From positions 1 through 30,983 of the forward strand of contig JANWJY010000146.1 of NCBI GenBank assembly GCA_025451715.1: DNA of 30,983 nucleotides, written 5' to 3'. Below, in pieces: positions 1 to 7,570 of this stretch (positions are counted from its first letter, which is position 1; every line of letters starts with the position of its first letter). The stretch comes from Fimbriimonadaceae bacterium. GTDB lineage: Bacteria; Armatimonadota; Fimbriimonadia; Fimbriimonadales; Fimbriimonadaceae. Made by a program: the position numbers and the translations under genes. The notes under the pieces are model-generated. The model made no database searches. It had not been told where the DNA came from and was given only the letters and a program-made list of their open reading frames with translations.

Positions 1-1
1 C

Positions 2-274
2 TACGCGGGCTTCATTGGTCAGGTCGGTCTGGGTTTCAGCCAGAACTGGGGCTTCCTCTCCATTCCCGTCGCTCTTCTTGGCGGGCTGCACCCCCTCGGT
101 GTGTTGTTGAGCGGCGTGTTCTTCGGCGGACTGTTCGCCGGGAGCGAGAACCTCGCGACGTTCAACACGCTCGGCGGCACGGTCGTGTACGTCATGCAGG
201 CGGTCGCCGTGCTCGGTTTCGTTGGCATCAAGTCGTGGCTGGATTCGCGCAAGCCGCTACAGGAGGGCGTTTAG
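2..274 (+). CDS. ABC transporter permease, C-terminal part (5' end outside window)
   Basis: An open frame enters from the left edge and ends at TAG 272-274, giving about 90 residues. The visible part has hydrophobic stretches rich in Gly, Leu and Val (GLHPLGVLLSGVFFGGLFAG, then VVYVMQAVAVLGFVGI) and a charged tail ending in LQEGV. This is typical of the last membrane segments of a BPD_transp_2-type inner-membrane permease from the nucleoside/simple-sugar ABC uptake class. The following permease starts at the very next base, so the two are almost certainly the paired permeases of one importer. The ATPase and binding protein would lie upstream, outside the window. The substrate cannot be told from this fragment; a purine-nucleoside importer is the commonest arrangement for this pair. 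Confidence 0.8.
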   Translation, partial: YAGFIGQVGLGFSQNWGFLSIPVALLGGLHPLGVLLSGVFFGGLFAGSENLATFNTLGGTVVYVMQAVAVLGFVGIKSWLDSRKPLQEGV

Positions 275-1150
275 ATGGAGGTGGTACTTGTTGCGATCAC
301 GGTGCTGCACTTCGCAACCCCCGTCGCGTTCGCCGCGATCGGTGAGGCGGTCGGCCAGCGGTCGGGAGTGATCAACATCGGCCTCGAAGGGATGATGCTC
401 GTCGCGGCCTACTTCGCGATGCTTGCGAGCCTCGGAAGCGGCTCGCCGTGGATCGGGCTTGTGGCCGGCGTCGGGGCCGCGGTCGTCCTCGGCGTCGTGC
501 AGAGCTTTTTCACTCTCAAACTCGCGGCCGACCAGATCGTCGTCGGCACCGCGGTCAACCTTTTCGCGCTCGGCCTGACCGACACGCTCTTCCGCGCAAA
601 GTTCGGAAGGACTCCGTCGCTCATCAGCGTGCCGACGCTGCCAAAACTGTACGGCGACCTCGACGTCGCTGTGCTTGCGCTCCTCGCCGTCACAGCGTTC
701 TTCGCGTGGATGCTCGCAAGGACGAAGAGGGGGCTCGTCGTGCGCGCAGCGGGCGAATATCCGGAGACGGTCGACGCGGCAGGGTTCTCGGCCCTCAAGA
801 CGAGGTTCTGGTCCCTCGTCGCGGGTGCGGTGCTCGCAGGGTTCGGCGGCGCCTACCTCGCGGTCGGCGTGACCGGGTCGTTCGCAAGCGGGATGTCAGG
901 GGGCAGGGGCTTCGTGGCGATTGCTCTCGTGACCTTCGGCCGGTGGCGTCCGGCGTGGGTCTTGGCAGCCGCGTTGCTTGTGGGATACTCGGAATCGATC
1001 CAGTACACGCTTCAGGTGCGGAACCTTTCGGTCCCGGGCGAACTTTTGCAGTCGCTCCCGTACCTCGTCGCGCTGGCCGTGCTGGTGCTGGTGGGCAAGG
1101 GGACCGCGATGCCCGCGATGCTCGCGGTGCCGTACCGTAGAGAAAAGTGA
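275..1150 (+). CDS. ABC transporter permease, nucleoside/simple-sugar type
   Basis: The protein has 291 residues and is almost wholly hydrophobic, with roughly eight membrane segments. The N-terminal signature GE..GQRSGVINIGLEGMML is characteristic of the second permease of BmpA-type (nucleoside) ABC importers in the BPD_transp_2 family. A central charged loop (MLARTKRGLVVRAAGEYPET) matches the cytoplasmic coupling loop that contacts the ATPase. ATG 275 directly follows the stop of the upstream permease, with no spacer. Its own stop, TGA 1148-1150, shares a base with the next ATG (TGATG), so translation is probably coupled through to the pterin synthase gene. Length is normal for the family (about 290-310). 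Substrate is inferred only; sugars cannot be excluded. Confidence 0.88.
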   Translation: MEVVLVAITVLHFATPVAFAAIGEAVGQRSGVINIGLEGMMLVAAYFAMLASLGSGSPWIGLVAGVGAAVVLGVVQSFFTLKLAADQIVVGTAVNLFALGLTDTLFRAKFGRTPSLISVPTLPKLYGDLDVAVLALLAVTAFFAWMLARTKRGLVVRAAGEYPETVDAAGFSALKTRFWSLVAGAVLAGFGGAYLAVGVTGSFASGMSGGRGFVAIALVTFGRWRPAWVLAAALLVGYSESIQYTLQVRNLSVPGELLQSLPYLVALAVLVLVGKGTAMPAMLAVPYRREK

Positions 1151-1977
1151 TGCCAAGGGTGCGACTGACGCGCAAGGTGAGTTTCAGCAGCGGACACCGC
1201 TTCTGGAACGCGTCGCTGTCCTCCGAGGAGAACAAAAAGCTGTACGGAAACTGGGCCTCGCCTTACAACCACGGGCACAACTTCGTGCTCGAAGTGACCG
1301 CGAGCGGCCCGACCAACGGCAAGACCGGCATGGTGGTCAACATCAAGACCATCGACGACATGTTGCAGAAAGAGATCGTCTCGAAGTTCGCGCAGAAGAG
1401 CATCAACGACGAGGTGCCGGGGTTTGCGGACAAGGTTCCGTGCCTCGAAAACCTGCTCGCGTACTTTCGCGACCAGATCAGTGACCTGCCGGAGAAGACG
1501 GTGTTGGAGCACCTGAGACTGGAAGAGACGCCGACGTTTTTTGGAGAATGGAGCAAGGACGGTGACAAAGTGACGCTGACGAGGATCTACGAGTTTGCAG
1601 CGAGCCACAGGCTGCAGCAGGACGCGGTCTCGCACGACGAGAACATGCGGCTCTACGGCAAGTGCAACAACCCCAACGGGCACGGGCACAACTACGTGCT
1701 CGAAGTGACGGTCGGCGGAAAGCCCGATCCTGTCACGGGTTTCGTGACGGATTTCGAGGGCCTTGACCGCGCCGTCACCGAACGCATCCTCGACCGATAC
1801 GACCACAAGCACTTGAACACCGACGTTCCAGAGCTTGTCGGAAAAGTGCCGACGAGCGAGGTCGTGGTGACGGAGATCTTCCGCGCGCTCGACGGGAACG
1901 TGCCGGGCGTCTTGGAGAGAGTAAGACTGAAAGAGACAGACCGCAGCGTGTTCGAGGTCGTGCGCGGTGACCTATAG
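1150..1977 (+). CDS. Tandem 6-pyruvoyl-tetrahydropterin synthase / QueD-family protein (two domains, first degenerate)
   Basis: The 275 residues consist of two consecutive PTPS/QueD folds; a single domain is normally about 120-140. Domain 2 (about 145-275) has zinc ligands H153, H178 and H180, catalytic Cys172 in LYGKCNNPNGHGHNY, the D218-H219 pair and substrate-anchoring E262. Domain 1 (about 5-135) keeps the three zinc histidines (H16, H41, H43) and the late Glu (E125/E126) but has Trp35 at the Cys position and A81-Q82 in place of Asp-His. Domain 1 should therefore bind metal but be catalytically dead. Known members act on dihydroneopterin triphosphate, giving 6-pyruvoyl- or 6-carboxy-tetrahydropterin. 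Start: ATG 1150 overlaps the upstream stop; a GTG three bases earlier is also open. An SDR gene overlaps its 3' end, which suits a biopterin-type route better than queuosine, since no queC/queE/queF is nearby. Confidence 0.88.
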   Translation: MPRVRLTRKVSFSSGHRFWNASLSSEENKKLYGNWASPYNHGHNFVLEVTASGPTNGKTGMVVNIKTIDDMLQKEIVSKFAQKSINDEVPGFADKVPCLENLLAYFRDQISDLPEKTVLEHLRLEETPTFFGEWSKDGDKVTLTRIYEFAASHRLQQDAVSHDENMRLYGKCNNPNGHGHNYVLEVTVGGKPDPVTGFVTDFEGLDRAVTERILDRYDHKHLNTDVPELVGKVPTSEVVVTEIFRALDGNVPGVLERVRLKETDRSVFEVVRGDL

Positions 1978-2677
1978 GACCGTCATCACCGGCGCGAGCA
2001 GCGGGATCGGTCGCGCCACCGCGCTGCTGCTCGCCCGCGACGCCCACGCGCTGATCCTCAACGCAAGGCGCGCGCACGAGTTGCAGACTCTCGCCGAGTC
2101 GTGCCTTTCCGGAGGTGCGTGCTCGGTCTCAGTCGTGGTGGGGGACATCTCGGACCCGCACACGGCTCCCGAGGTGGCCGATGCGGTCGCCATGTCCGGG
2201 TTAGGCGAGGTCGTTCTCGTCAACTGCGCAGGCACCGCCGCTTTCGGGCAGTTCCACGAGCAGGAGATCGAGACCGCCATCGGGATGGTCGACGTGATCC
2301 TGGGCGGGGCGATGCGGGCCACCCACGCGCTACTCCCCGCGATGCTCGCGAACGGGAGCGGAACCGTGATCAACGTGCTGAGCATCGCAGCGAGGCAGGA
2401 CTTTGGCGGGTCGCAGGCCTATTGTGCGGCGAAGGCTGGGCTGGCTGCGTTCTCTCGCACGCTCTCGCTCGACTATCGCGCCCAAGGGATACGCGTCACG
2501 AACGTTTTGCCTGGTGCGACCGACACTCCGCTCTGGGATGAGATTGAAAACCACCCCGCCCGCGAAGACATGTTGCCGGCAAAGGCCGTCGCTGAAACGA
2601 TCAAGTACTTGATCGACTTGCCGAGGGACCGAGCGATCGACGAGATCGTGCTGACGCCGCCGAAAGGCACGCTCTAG
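1967..2677 (+). CDS. Short-chain dehydrogenase/reductase (possible sepiapterin-reductase-like)
   Basis: This 236-residue classical SDR has the nucleotide-binding TGASSGIG motif (8-15), VNCAGT (85-90) and the catalytic set S139, Y152 and K156 (YCAAK). The usual catalytic-tetrad Asn of the alpha-4 helix appears to be Ile111, which is tolerated in some SDRs. It starts at GTG 1967, eleven bases inside the pterin-synthase gene, so the two are translationally coupled. In biopterin synthesis, PTPS is followed by an SDR (sepiapterin reductase) that reduces 6-pyruvoyl-tetrahydropterin. The gene order makes that the leading guess, but the motifs alone only prove an NAD(P)H-dependent SDR. Its TAG stop shares the palindrome CTAG with the stop of the convergent HNH gene. 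Confidence 0.88.
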   Translation: MTYRTVITGASSGIGRATALLLARDAHALILNARRAHELQTLAESCLSGGACSVSVVVGDISDPHTAPEVADAVAMSGLGEVVLVNCAGTAAFGQFHEQEIETAIGMVDVILGGAMRATHALLPAMLANGSGTVINVLSIAARQDFGGSQAYCAAKAGLAAFSRTLSLDYRAQGIRVTNVLPGATDTPLWDEIENHPAREDMLPAKAVAETIKYLIDLPRDRAIDEIVLTPPKGTL

Positions 2678-3213
2678 TTCCGCGCGTACTGCTCGACGAA
2701 CTCGTCGAACACGGGCAGGAACAGCATCCAGTCTTCGCGCTTCACCGCGCGGATGTACTTCTGCAGCGAGAGGTACGGAACGTACTGCGGGCGGCGCGGA
2801 TGCCTCGCGAGCTTCATCTTCGCTTGCTCGGGGGTCTTGTCTCCCTTCTTGAGATTGCACTTGCGGCAGCACGTCACGAGGTTGTCCCACGAGTTCGTGC
2901 CACCGTTCCATCGCGGGAGCACGTGGTCGATCGTGAGGTCTCGCGTCGAGCCGCAGTACTGGCACGTGTGGCAGTCGCGCGCGAGGATCGAGTGCCGCGA
3001 GAGCCGGAGTTGCGGCATCGGGCGCCGGACCTGGTAGCGCATGCGTACGACCGAGGGCGCTGCCCACTTGTGCTCGCTCGAGCGCACTTGGTTGACACCG
3101 TCCTGGATCACTTCGGCCTTGCCTACGAGCACCAGCGAGACCGCCCGACGTATGTTGCACACGTTCAGGGGCTCGTAATTGGCGTTCAACAGCAGGACGT
3201 CATAGTCGGTCAC
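2674..3213 (-). CDS. HNH endonuclease
   Basis: The protein has about 179 residues. The HNH core is clear: CQYCG followed by DLTIDHVLPRWNGG, then DNLVTCCRKCNLKKGDKTP. This gives two Cys pairs for structural zinc and the His of IDHV as the general base. The N-terminal half (VLLLNANYEPLNVCNIRRAV) is the conserved leader of the small stand-alone HNH proteins found in many bacterial chromosomes; the cellular substrate of that family is not known to me. Start: the frame is open to GTG 3228, but GTG 3213 has a GGAGG six bases upstream that would lie inside the longer version, so 3213 is preferred. A strong hairpin with flanking A and T tracts sits just upstream of this ribosome binding site, suggesting premature termination or a separate small RNA before the gene. 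Confidence 0.88.
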   Translation of the reverse strand: MTDYDVLLLNANYEPLNVCNIRRAVSLVLVGKAEVIQDGVNQVRSSEHKWAAPSVVRMRYQVRRPMPQLRLSRHSILARDCHTCQYCGSTRDLTIDHVLPRWNGGTNSWDNLVTCCRKCNLKKGDKTPEQAKMKLARHPRRPQYVPYLSLQKYIRAVKREDWMLFLPVFDEFVEQYARN

Positions 3214-3219
3214 AGGGGG

Positions 3220-3224
3220 CCTCC
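3220..3224 (-). promoter_or_regulatory. Ribosome binding site that fixes the HNH gene start
   Basis: On the minus strand GGAGG precedes GTG 3213 by six bases. It lies inside the first codons of the longer possible reading frame (from GTG 3228), which argues for the shorter protein. Confidence 0.65.
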
Positions 3225-3230
3225 ACACGC

Positions 3231-3264
3231 AAAAGGTCCGTATGCTCTGGCATACGGACCTTTT
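3231..3264 (-). terminator. Intrinsic terminator-like hairpin (A/T flanked, potentially bidirectional)
   Basis: A perfect 14-bp inverted repeat (3231-3244 with 3251-3264) has a six-base loop, and the stem itself ends in AAAA/TTTT. On the minus strand it ends in TTTT immediately before the HNH ribosome binding site. No plus-strand gene ends just upstream, so the minus-strand reading is the more sensible one. Confidence 0.65.
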
Positions 3265-3396
3265 GACGCCCCATTTGGGCAGGGCGTATCAATGTGTCGG
3301 CCCACTGAGGGGGCCGACTAAGGCGTATGCGAAACACGGTGTTCTCGTGCATCACTCTTTCAGTACGGTCTTACCACGCCTAACGGCGCAGGCCGT
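3231..3396 (-). ncRNA. Candidate structured RNA / leader upstream of HNH gene
   Basis: Five consecutive perfectly paired hairpins fill this 166-base stretch. In minus-strand order they are: 3383-3387/3392-3396 with a tetraloop; 3321-3326/3376-3381 enclosing 3327-3330/3349-3352; 3296-3303/3311-3318 (8 bp, 7-base loop); 3266-3271/3282-3287; and the 14-bp terminator-like stem 3231-3244/3251-3264. A minus-strand extended -10 (TGATATAAC, 3403-3411) would place the transcript start at about 3396, exactly where the first hairpin begins. The unit therefore reads as promoter, structured RNA, terminator and then the HNH ribosome binding site. It could be a stand-alone small RNA or an attenuator controlling the HNH gene. 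I do not recognise a known riboswitch core, 6S, SRP or RNase P signature. Confidence 0.5.
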
Positions 3397-3402
3397 CCCC
3401 CA

Positions 3403-3411
3403 GTTATATCA
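3403..3411 (-). promoter_or_regulatory. Candidate extended -10 promoter for the structured RNA
   Basis: On the minus strand the sequence is TGA-TATAAC, a TGn extended -10 element with one mismatch to TATAAT. No convincing -35 box lies 16-18 bases upstream. The predicted start (about 3396) coincides with the first hairpin of the RNA candidate. Confidence 0.4.
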
Positions 3412-3415
3412 GATT

Positions 3416-3463
3416 TTGACAATCGGGGGCACCCCCTAATCTTACCGGGGGCATCCGGTAGAA
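3416..3463 (+). promoter_or_regulatory. Weak promoter candidates for murA
   Basis: A perfect -35 TTGACA lies at 3416-3421 but is followed only by a poor -10 (TAATCT, 15-base spacer). A good -10, TAGAAT at 3458-3463, lacks a matching -35. One of these probably drives murA with a leader of about 60-80 bases. A GGGGG-CA-CCCCC inverted repeat (3425-3436) sits between them and could be an operator. The sequence does not decide. Confidence 0.3.
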
Positions 3464-3526
3464 TAGTCCCCATTCAGGAAGCGTCGCCAGACTGCCGATG
3501 ATTTACCCAAGGAAGGGAATTCAGCC

Positions 3527-4821
3527 ATGCACGTACTGCGCATCAACGGAAAGAACCGCCTCCATGGCGAGGTCGAGGTGCCCGGGAGCAAAAACGCGTC
3601 CCTGGCCATTCTGTCGTCGATACCTCTGACGAAGGGCCAGATTGTGCTGCACAACGTGCCGGAGATCTCGGACGTCCAGATCAAACTGGCCTTGCTCGAG
3701 GACTTTGGGGCCAAGGTCGACTGGCGCGAGGGCACAGTCTTCATCGACTGCTCTGGGTTCAAGTACCACGAGCCGGACGAGACCCGTGTCCGCCCGATCC
3801 GAACTTCGTTCTATCTCCTTGGACCACTGTTGGCCCGGCTGGGCAGGGCGTTCCTGCCGATGCCCGGTGGGTGCTTGATCGGCGCCCGGCCCGTCGACTT
3901 CCACCTCAAGGGGCTTGAACTGCTCGGCGCAAAGGTCGAAATGGTCAACGGCTGCTACACAGCGTCGACCGAGGGACTGCACGGCGCAGAGATCTATTTC
4001 GACTTTCCGAGCGCGGGTGCCACGCAGCACCTGATGGCCACCTCGACGCTCGCCAAGGGCGTGACGACCATCAACAACGCGGCGATGGAGCCCGAGGTCG
4101 TCTCGCTCGCCCAGTTCCTGAACAGCATGGGTGCGCGGATAGAGGGCGCGGGCACGAGCACGATCACTGTGACGGGTGTTGAAGAGCTCGGCGACTGCAC
4201 GTTCAACATCCCAGCCGACCGAGTGCAGGCCGGTACGTACCTTCTGGCGGCGGCGACCACGAAGGGGGACGTGACGGTGCGCGGGATCATGCCGGAGCAC
4301 CAGACGGCGACGGTCAACAAGCTTCGCGAAGCGGGCGCAGACGTCTCTGAGGGCCCGGACTGGGTGCGAGTAGCCTGCGACAAGCGGCTCAAGGCGATGA
4401 AGATCAAGACGATGCCCTATCCAGGCTTCCCGACCGACATGCAGCAGCCGATGGCAGCGGTTCTGACCACGGCCAGGGGCAACAGTGTGGTCGAGGAGAC
4501 GATCTACGAGAGCCGGATCGGGCACGTCCCGGAGCTGAACCGGATGGGCGCGAAGATCAGGGTCGAAGGAAGGTCGACGCTGATCGAGGGTGTCTCGACA
4601 CTCACCGGGGCCGTCGTTCACGCCTCTGACTTGCGTGCAGGCGCGGCGTTGTGCCTAGCAGCGCTCGGGGCCGAGGGCGAGACGTTCATCAAGAACGTAC
4701 ACTTCATCGACAGGGGCTACGACCACCTCGAGGGGCGCATCACGGCGCTCGGCGGGGAGATCGAACGTCTCGACGAAGAGACCTGGGAGCGCGACTATGC
4801 GCACAGGCTGAAGCCACACAA

Positions 4822-4825
<4 letters not shown>
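3527..4825 (+). CDS. murA: UDP-N-acetylglucosamine 1-carboxyvinyltransferase MurA
   Basis: MurA catalyses the first committed cytoplasmic step of peptidoglycan synthesis, enolpyruvyl transfer from PEP to UDP-GlcNAc. The 432-residue length is normal (about 420-435). Visible motifs: GSKNA with K22-N23; the catalytic Cys116 in PGGCLIGARPVDFH, so the enzyme is of the fosfomycin-sensitive Cys type; FPSAGATQHLMATSTLAKG; GFPTDMQ with the proposed general-base Asp; and DLRAGAAL near the C-terminus. ATG 3527 follows an AAGGAAGGG purine tract. Its TGA stop overlaps the TTG start of mreB, so wall-precursor synthesis and the cell-shape actin are co-transcribed. No key residue is missing. Confidence 0.96.
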
Positions 4826-5835
<1,010 letters not shown>

Positions 5836-5839
5836 GGCA

Positions 5840-6340
5840 ATGAAAGGCAGGCTCATACTGGCTGTGGTTCTCTTTGCAGCCTGTGCCCCTGCCCAAAGCG
5901 GCCCCGTCACCGTTGCCGAGGCGAACGCCGCCTTCGACCGCATTGATTCATCCATCAGGGGCGTTCTGAAACTGCCGGCCGGCAAGCCCTCGACGGACAA
6001 AGCTGCGCGCCCTGTCACGCGGGCGGAAGTGCTTGCGAAGCTAGACGCCCTCTTCGAGTCTTACAGGCCCCGCTTCGTATTGACGCCACGCCCGTTCCGA
6101 ACGGAACCCGAGATCGCGGCGCAGTTCAACAAGGATCCCAAGACCATCGCCAGCATCCAAAAGCTGTCGCGGTTTGGTTGCATCGGCCCCGTCGGGCCGC
6201 TCGTGACGGGGAGCGGACAGGGCATCTCGGTCGAGCACTTTGGTGAGACTCTGGGGATGTTTATGAGCCAGATCGCCGCCCTGACCTACACGGCCGAACC
6301 AAAGTGGACCCCGGCGCTCATGCCTCCACTCGGCGGCTAG
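5840..6340 (+). CDS. Small exported protein, weakly S-layer-homology-like
   Basis: The protein has 166 residues. Its N-terminus (MKGRLILAVVLFAACAPAQS) is a signal peptide. FAAC is a marginal lipobox, so it may be a lipoprotein anchored at C15 or cleaved after APA. Two stretches recall S-layer homology motifs: VTRAEVLAKLDALFESY (59-75) and LSRFGCIGPVGPLV followed by ISVEHFGETLGMFMSQIA (109-147). The match is by pattern only. The gene starts four bases after mreB stops, so it is likely in the murA-mreB transcript, and an envelope role is a reasonable inference. I do not recognise a named family. Confidence 0.72.
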   Translation: MKGRLILAVVLFAACAPAQSGPVTVAEANAAFDRIDSSIRGVLKLPAGKPSTDKAARPVTRAEVLAKLDALFESYRPRFVLTPRPFRTEPEIAAQFNKDPKTIASIQKLSRFGCIGPVGPLVTGSGQGISVEHFGETLGMFMSQIAALTYTAEPKWTPALMPPLGG

Positions 6341-6379
6341 CCTGGAACCTAGACTGGATTCAACCGACAATCACAGGGG

Positions 6380-7570
6380 ATGAGTGCGGCCCCCGCCTGG
6401 CGACCTGACGACCCTTGGAGCATCTTTAGCCTCACTGAGCTGGCTGAAGGTGGCGTAGACGCATACCTGCAGAAAGTCGTCGAGGCCGCGGCGGCACAGT
6501 TCGACGCGAGCGGAGCCTCGATCTTCCTCTCGGACGCGGACGACGGCCTCTATCGTCTCCGGGCTCGGGCTGGACACCACTCGACCGTTCCAGACAAGGC
6601 GCTCATCGTTCACGGCGAGGGCGTCGCCGGCCGCGTCGTTTCGGGCGGCGTCGCCCGAATCCTTGGGGACATCGCTTCAGAGCCAGATCTGGCCGATATC
6701 GCACCGCTCGACTATTCCTCGGTCTTTTCGTCGCTCGTTGTGCCGCTTGAGGAACCGGGAGGGAAGACGGTCGGCGTCCTGAACCTCTCACGCACGAGGG
6801 ACCACCGCCCGTTCCAGCACGAGGATCTCGACCGCGCGCGGGCGCTTGCCGCCATGATCTACCTGGCGGTCGCGAACGCGAGGCTCGTCGAGACCCTCCG
6901 CAAGGAGACGCAGGACGCCGAGCGGCTCAGACGTCTGGCAGAGATCGGTCAGATGACGGCAGCGGTCGCACACGAGATCAGGAACCCTCTGACCGGAATC
7001 CGATCCGCCGCACAGATGGTGCGAGAGAACCCCGAACTCTCTGAGGAGTTCCTCGCCATGATCGAAGAGGAGGCGCTCAAGCTGAACGAGCTGTGCGAGG
7101 AGTTCCTTGCGTTCGCCCGGCCGATGGAGCTGAACGAGCAGGAGACGGACCTCGCCGAGCTCGTGCGACAGGCGTCCGAACTGAGCCGCGCGGACTTTGA
7201 GCGCGATGGTGTCGCCCTTGCTGTAGAAACAGGTTCAAACGTACCGACAATGAACTTAGACCGGAGGCGGATCGAGCAGGTCGTGCACAACCTGCTGCGG
7301 AACGCTCGCCAAGCGTGCAAACCAGGCGGACGCGTCGAAGTCCGGGTTGAGGGCACGACTCTGACAGTCGAGGACGACGGGCAAGGCATATCACCTGCTC
7401 AGATGGAGCGGCTGTTTTCGCCGTTCTTTACGACGAAGTCGGACGGTACCGGACTGGGGCTGTGCAACGTCCGTCGGATCGTCGACGCACACAGGGCGCA
7501 AGTGAGCGCGGAGTCGGAGCCTGGCAAGGGCAGCAAGTTTACGGTCAGTTTTTACAGGAGCGAAAGTTGA
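6380..7570 (+). CDS. GAF-domain sensor histidine kinase (NtrB/AtoS-like)
   Basis: The 396-residue protein has no membrane segment, so the sensor is cytoplasmic. A GAF domain (about 25-165) contains HGEGVAGRVV and a closing VVPLEEPGGKTVGVLNLSR. After a short coiled coil comes the dimerisation/phosphoacceptor helix with H198 in AAVAHEIRNPLTGIRSAAQM. The HATPase domain has the N-box VVHNLLRNARQA, G1 DDGQGIS and G2 GTGLGL, and ends ESEPGKGSKFTVSFY. ATG 6380 is preceded by a GGGG stretch only. Its stop TGA 7568-7570 overlaps the TTG start of the response regulator, so this is an orthodox two-component pair. The GAF ligand is unknown. Confidence 0.93.
   Translation: MSAAPAWRPDDPWSIFSLTELAEGGVDAYLQKVVEAAAAQFDASGASIFLSDADDGLYRLRARAGHHSTVPDKALIVHGEGVAGRVVSGGVARILGDIASEPDLADIAPLDYSSVFSSLVVPLEEPGGKTVGVLNLSRTRDHRPFQHEDLDRARALAAMIYLAVANARLVETLRKETQDAERLRRLAEIGQMTAAVAHEIRNPLTGIRSAAQMVRENPELSEEFLAMIEEEALKLNELCEEFLAFARPMELNEQETDLAELVRQASELSRADFERDGVALAVETGSNVPTMNLDRRRIEQVVHNLLRNARQACKPGGRVEVRVEGTTLTVEDDGQGISPAQMERLFSPFFTTKSDGTGLGLCNVRRIVDAHRAQVSAESEPGKGSKFTVSFYRSES

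Noticed and set aside
2674..3411. HEARO/IsrB-type RNA-guided nuclease locus (structured RNA next to HNH)
   Set aside because: The HNH protein is about 180 residues, with no RuvC halves, PLMP-like domain or transposon ends. It is the ordinary stand-alone HNH type.
4651..4821. N-terminal extension of MreB by about 57 residues inside murA
   Set aside because: The extension is Arg/His-rich out-of-frame murA sequence, and all MreB proteins begin at the IDLGTAN loop. TTG 4822 is the better start.
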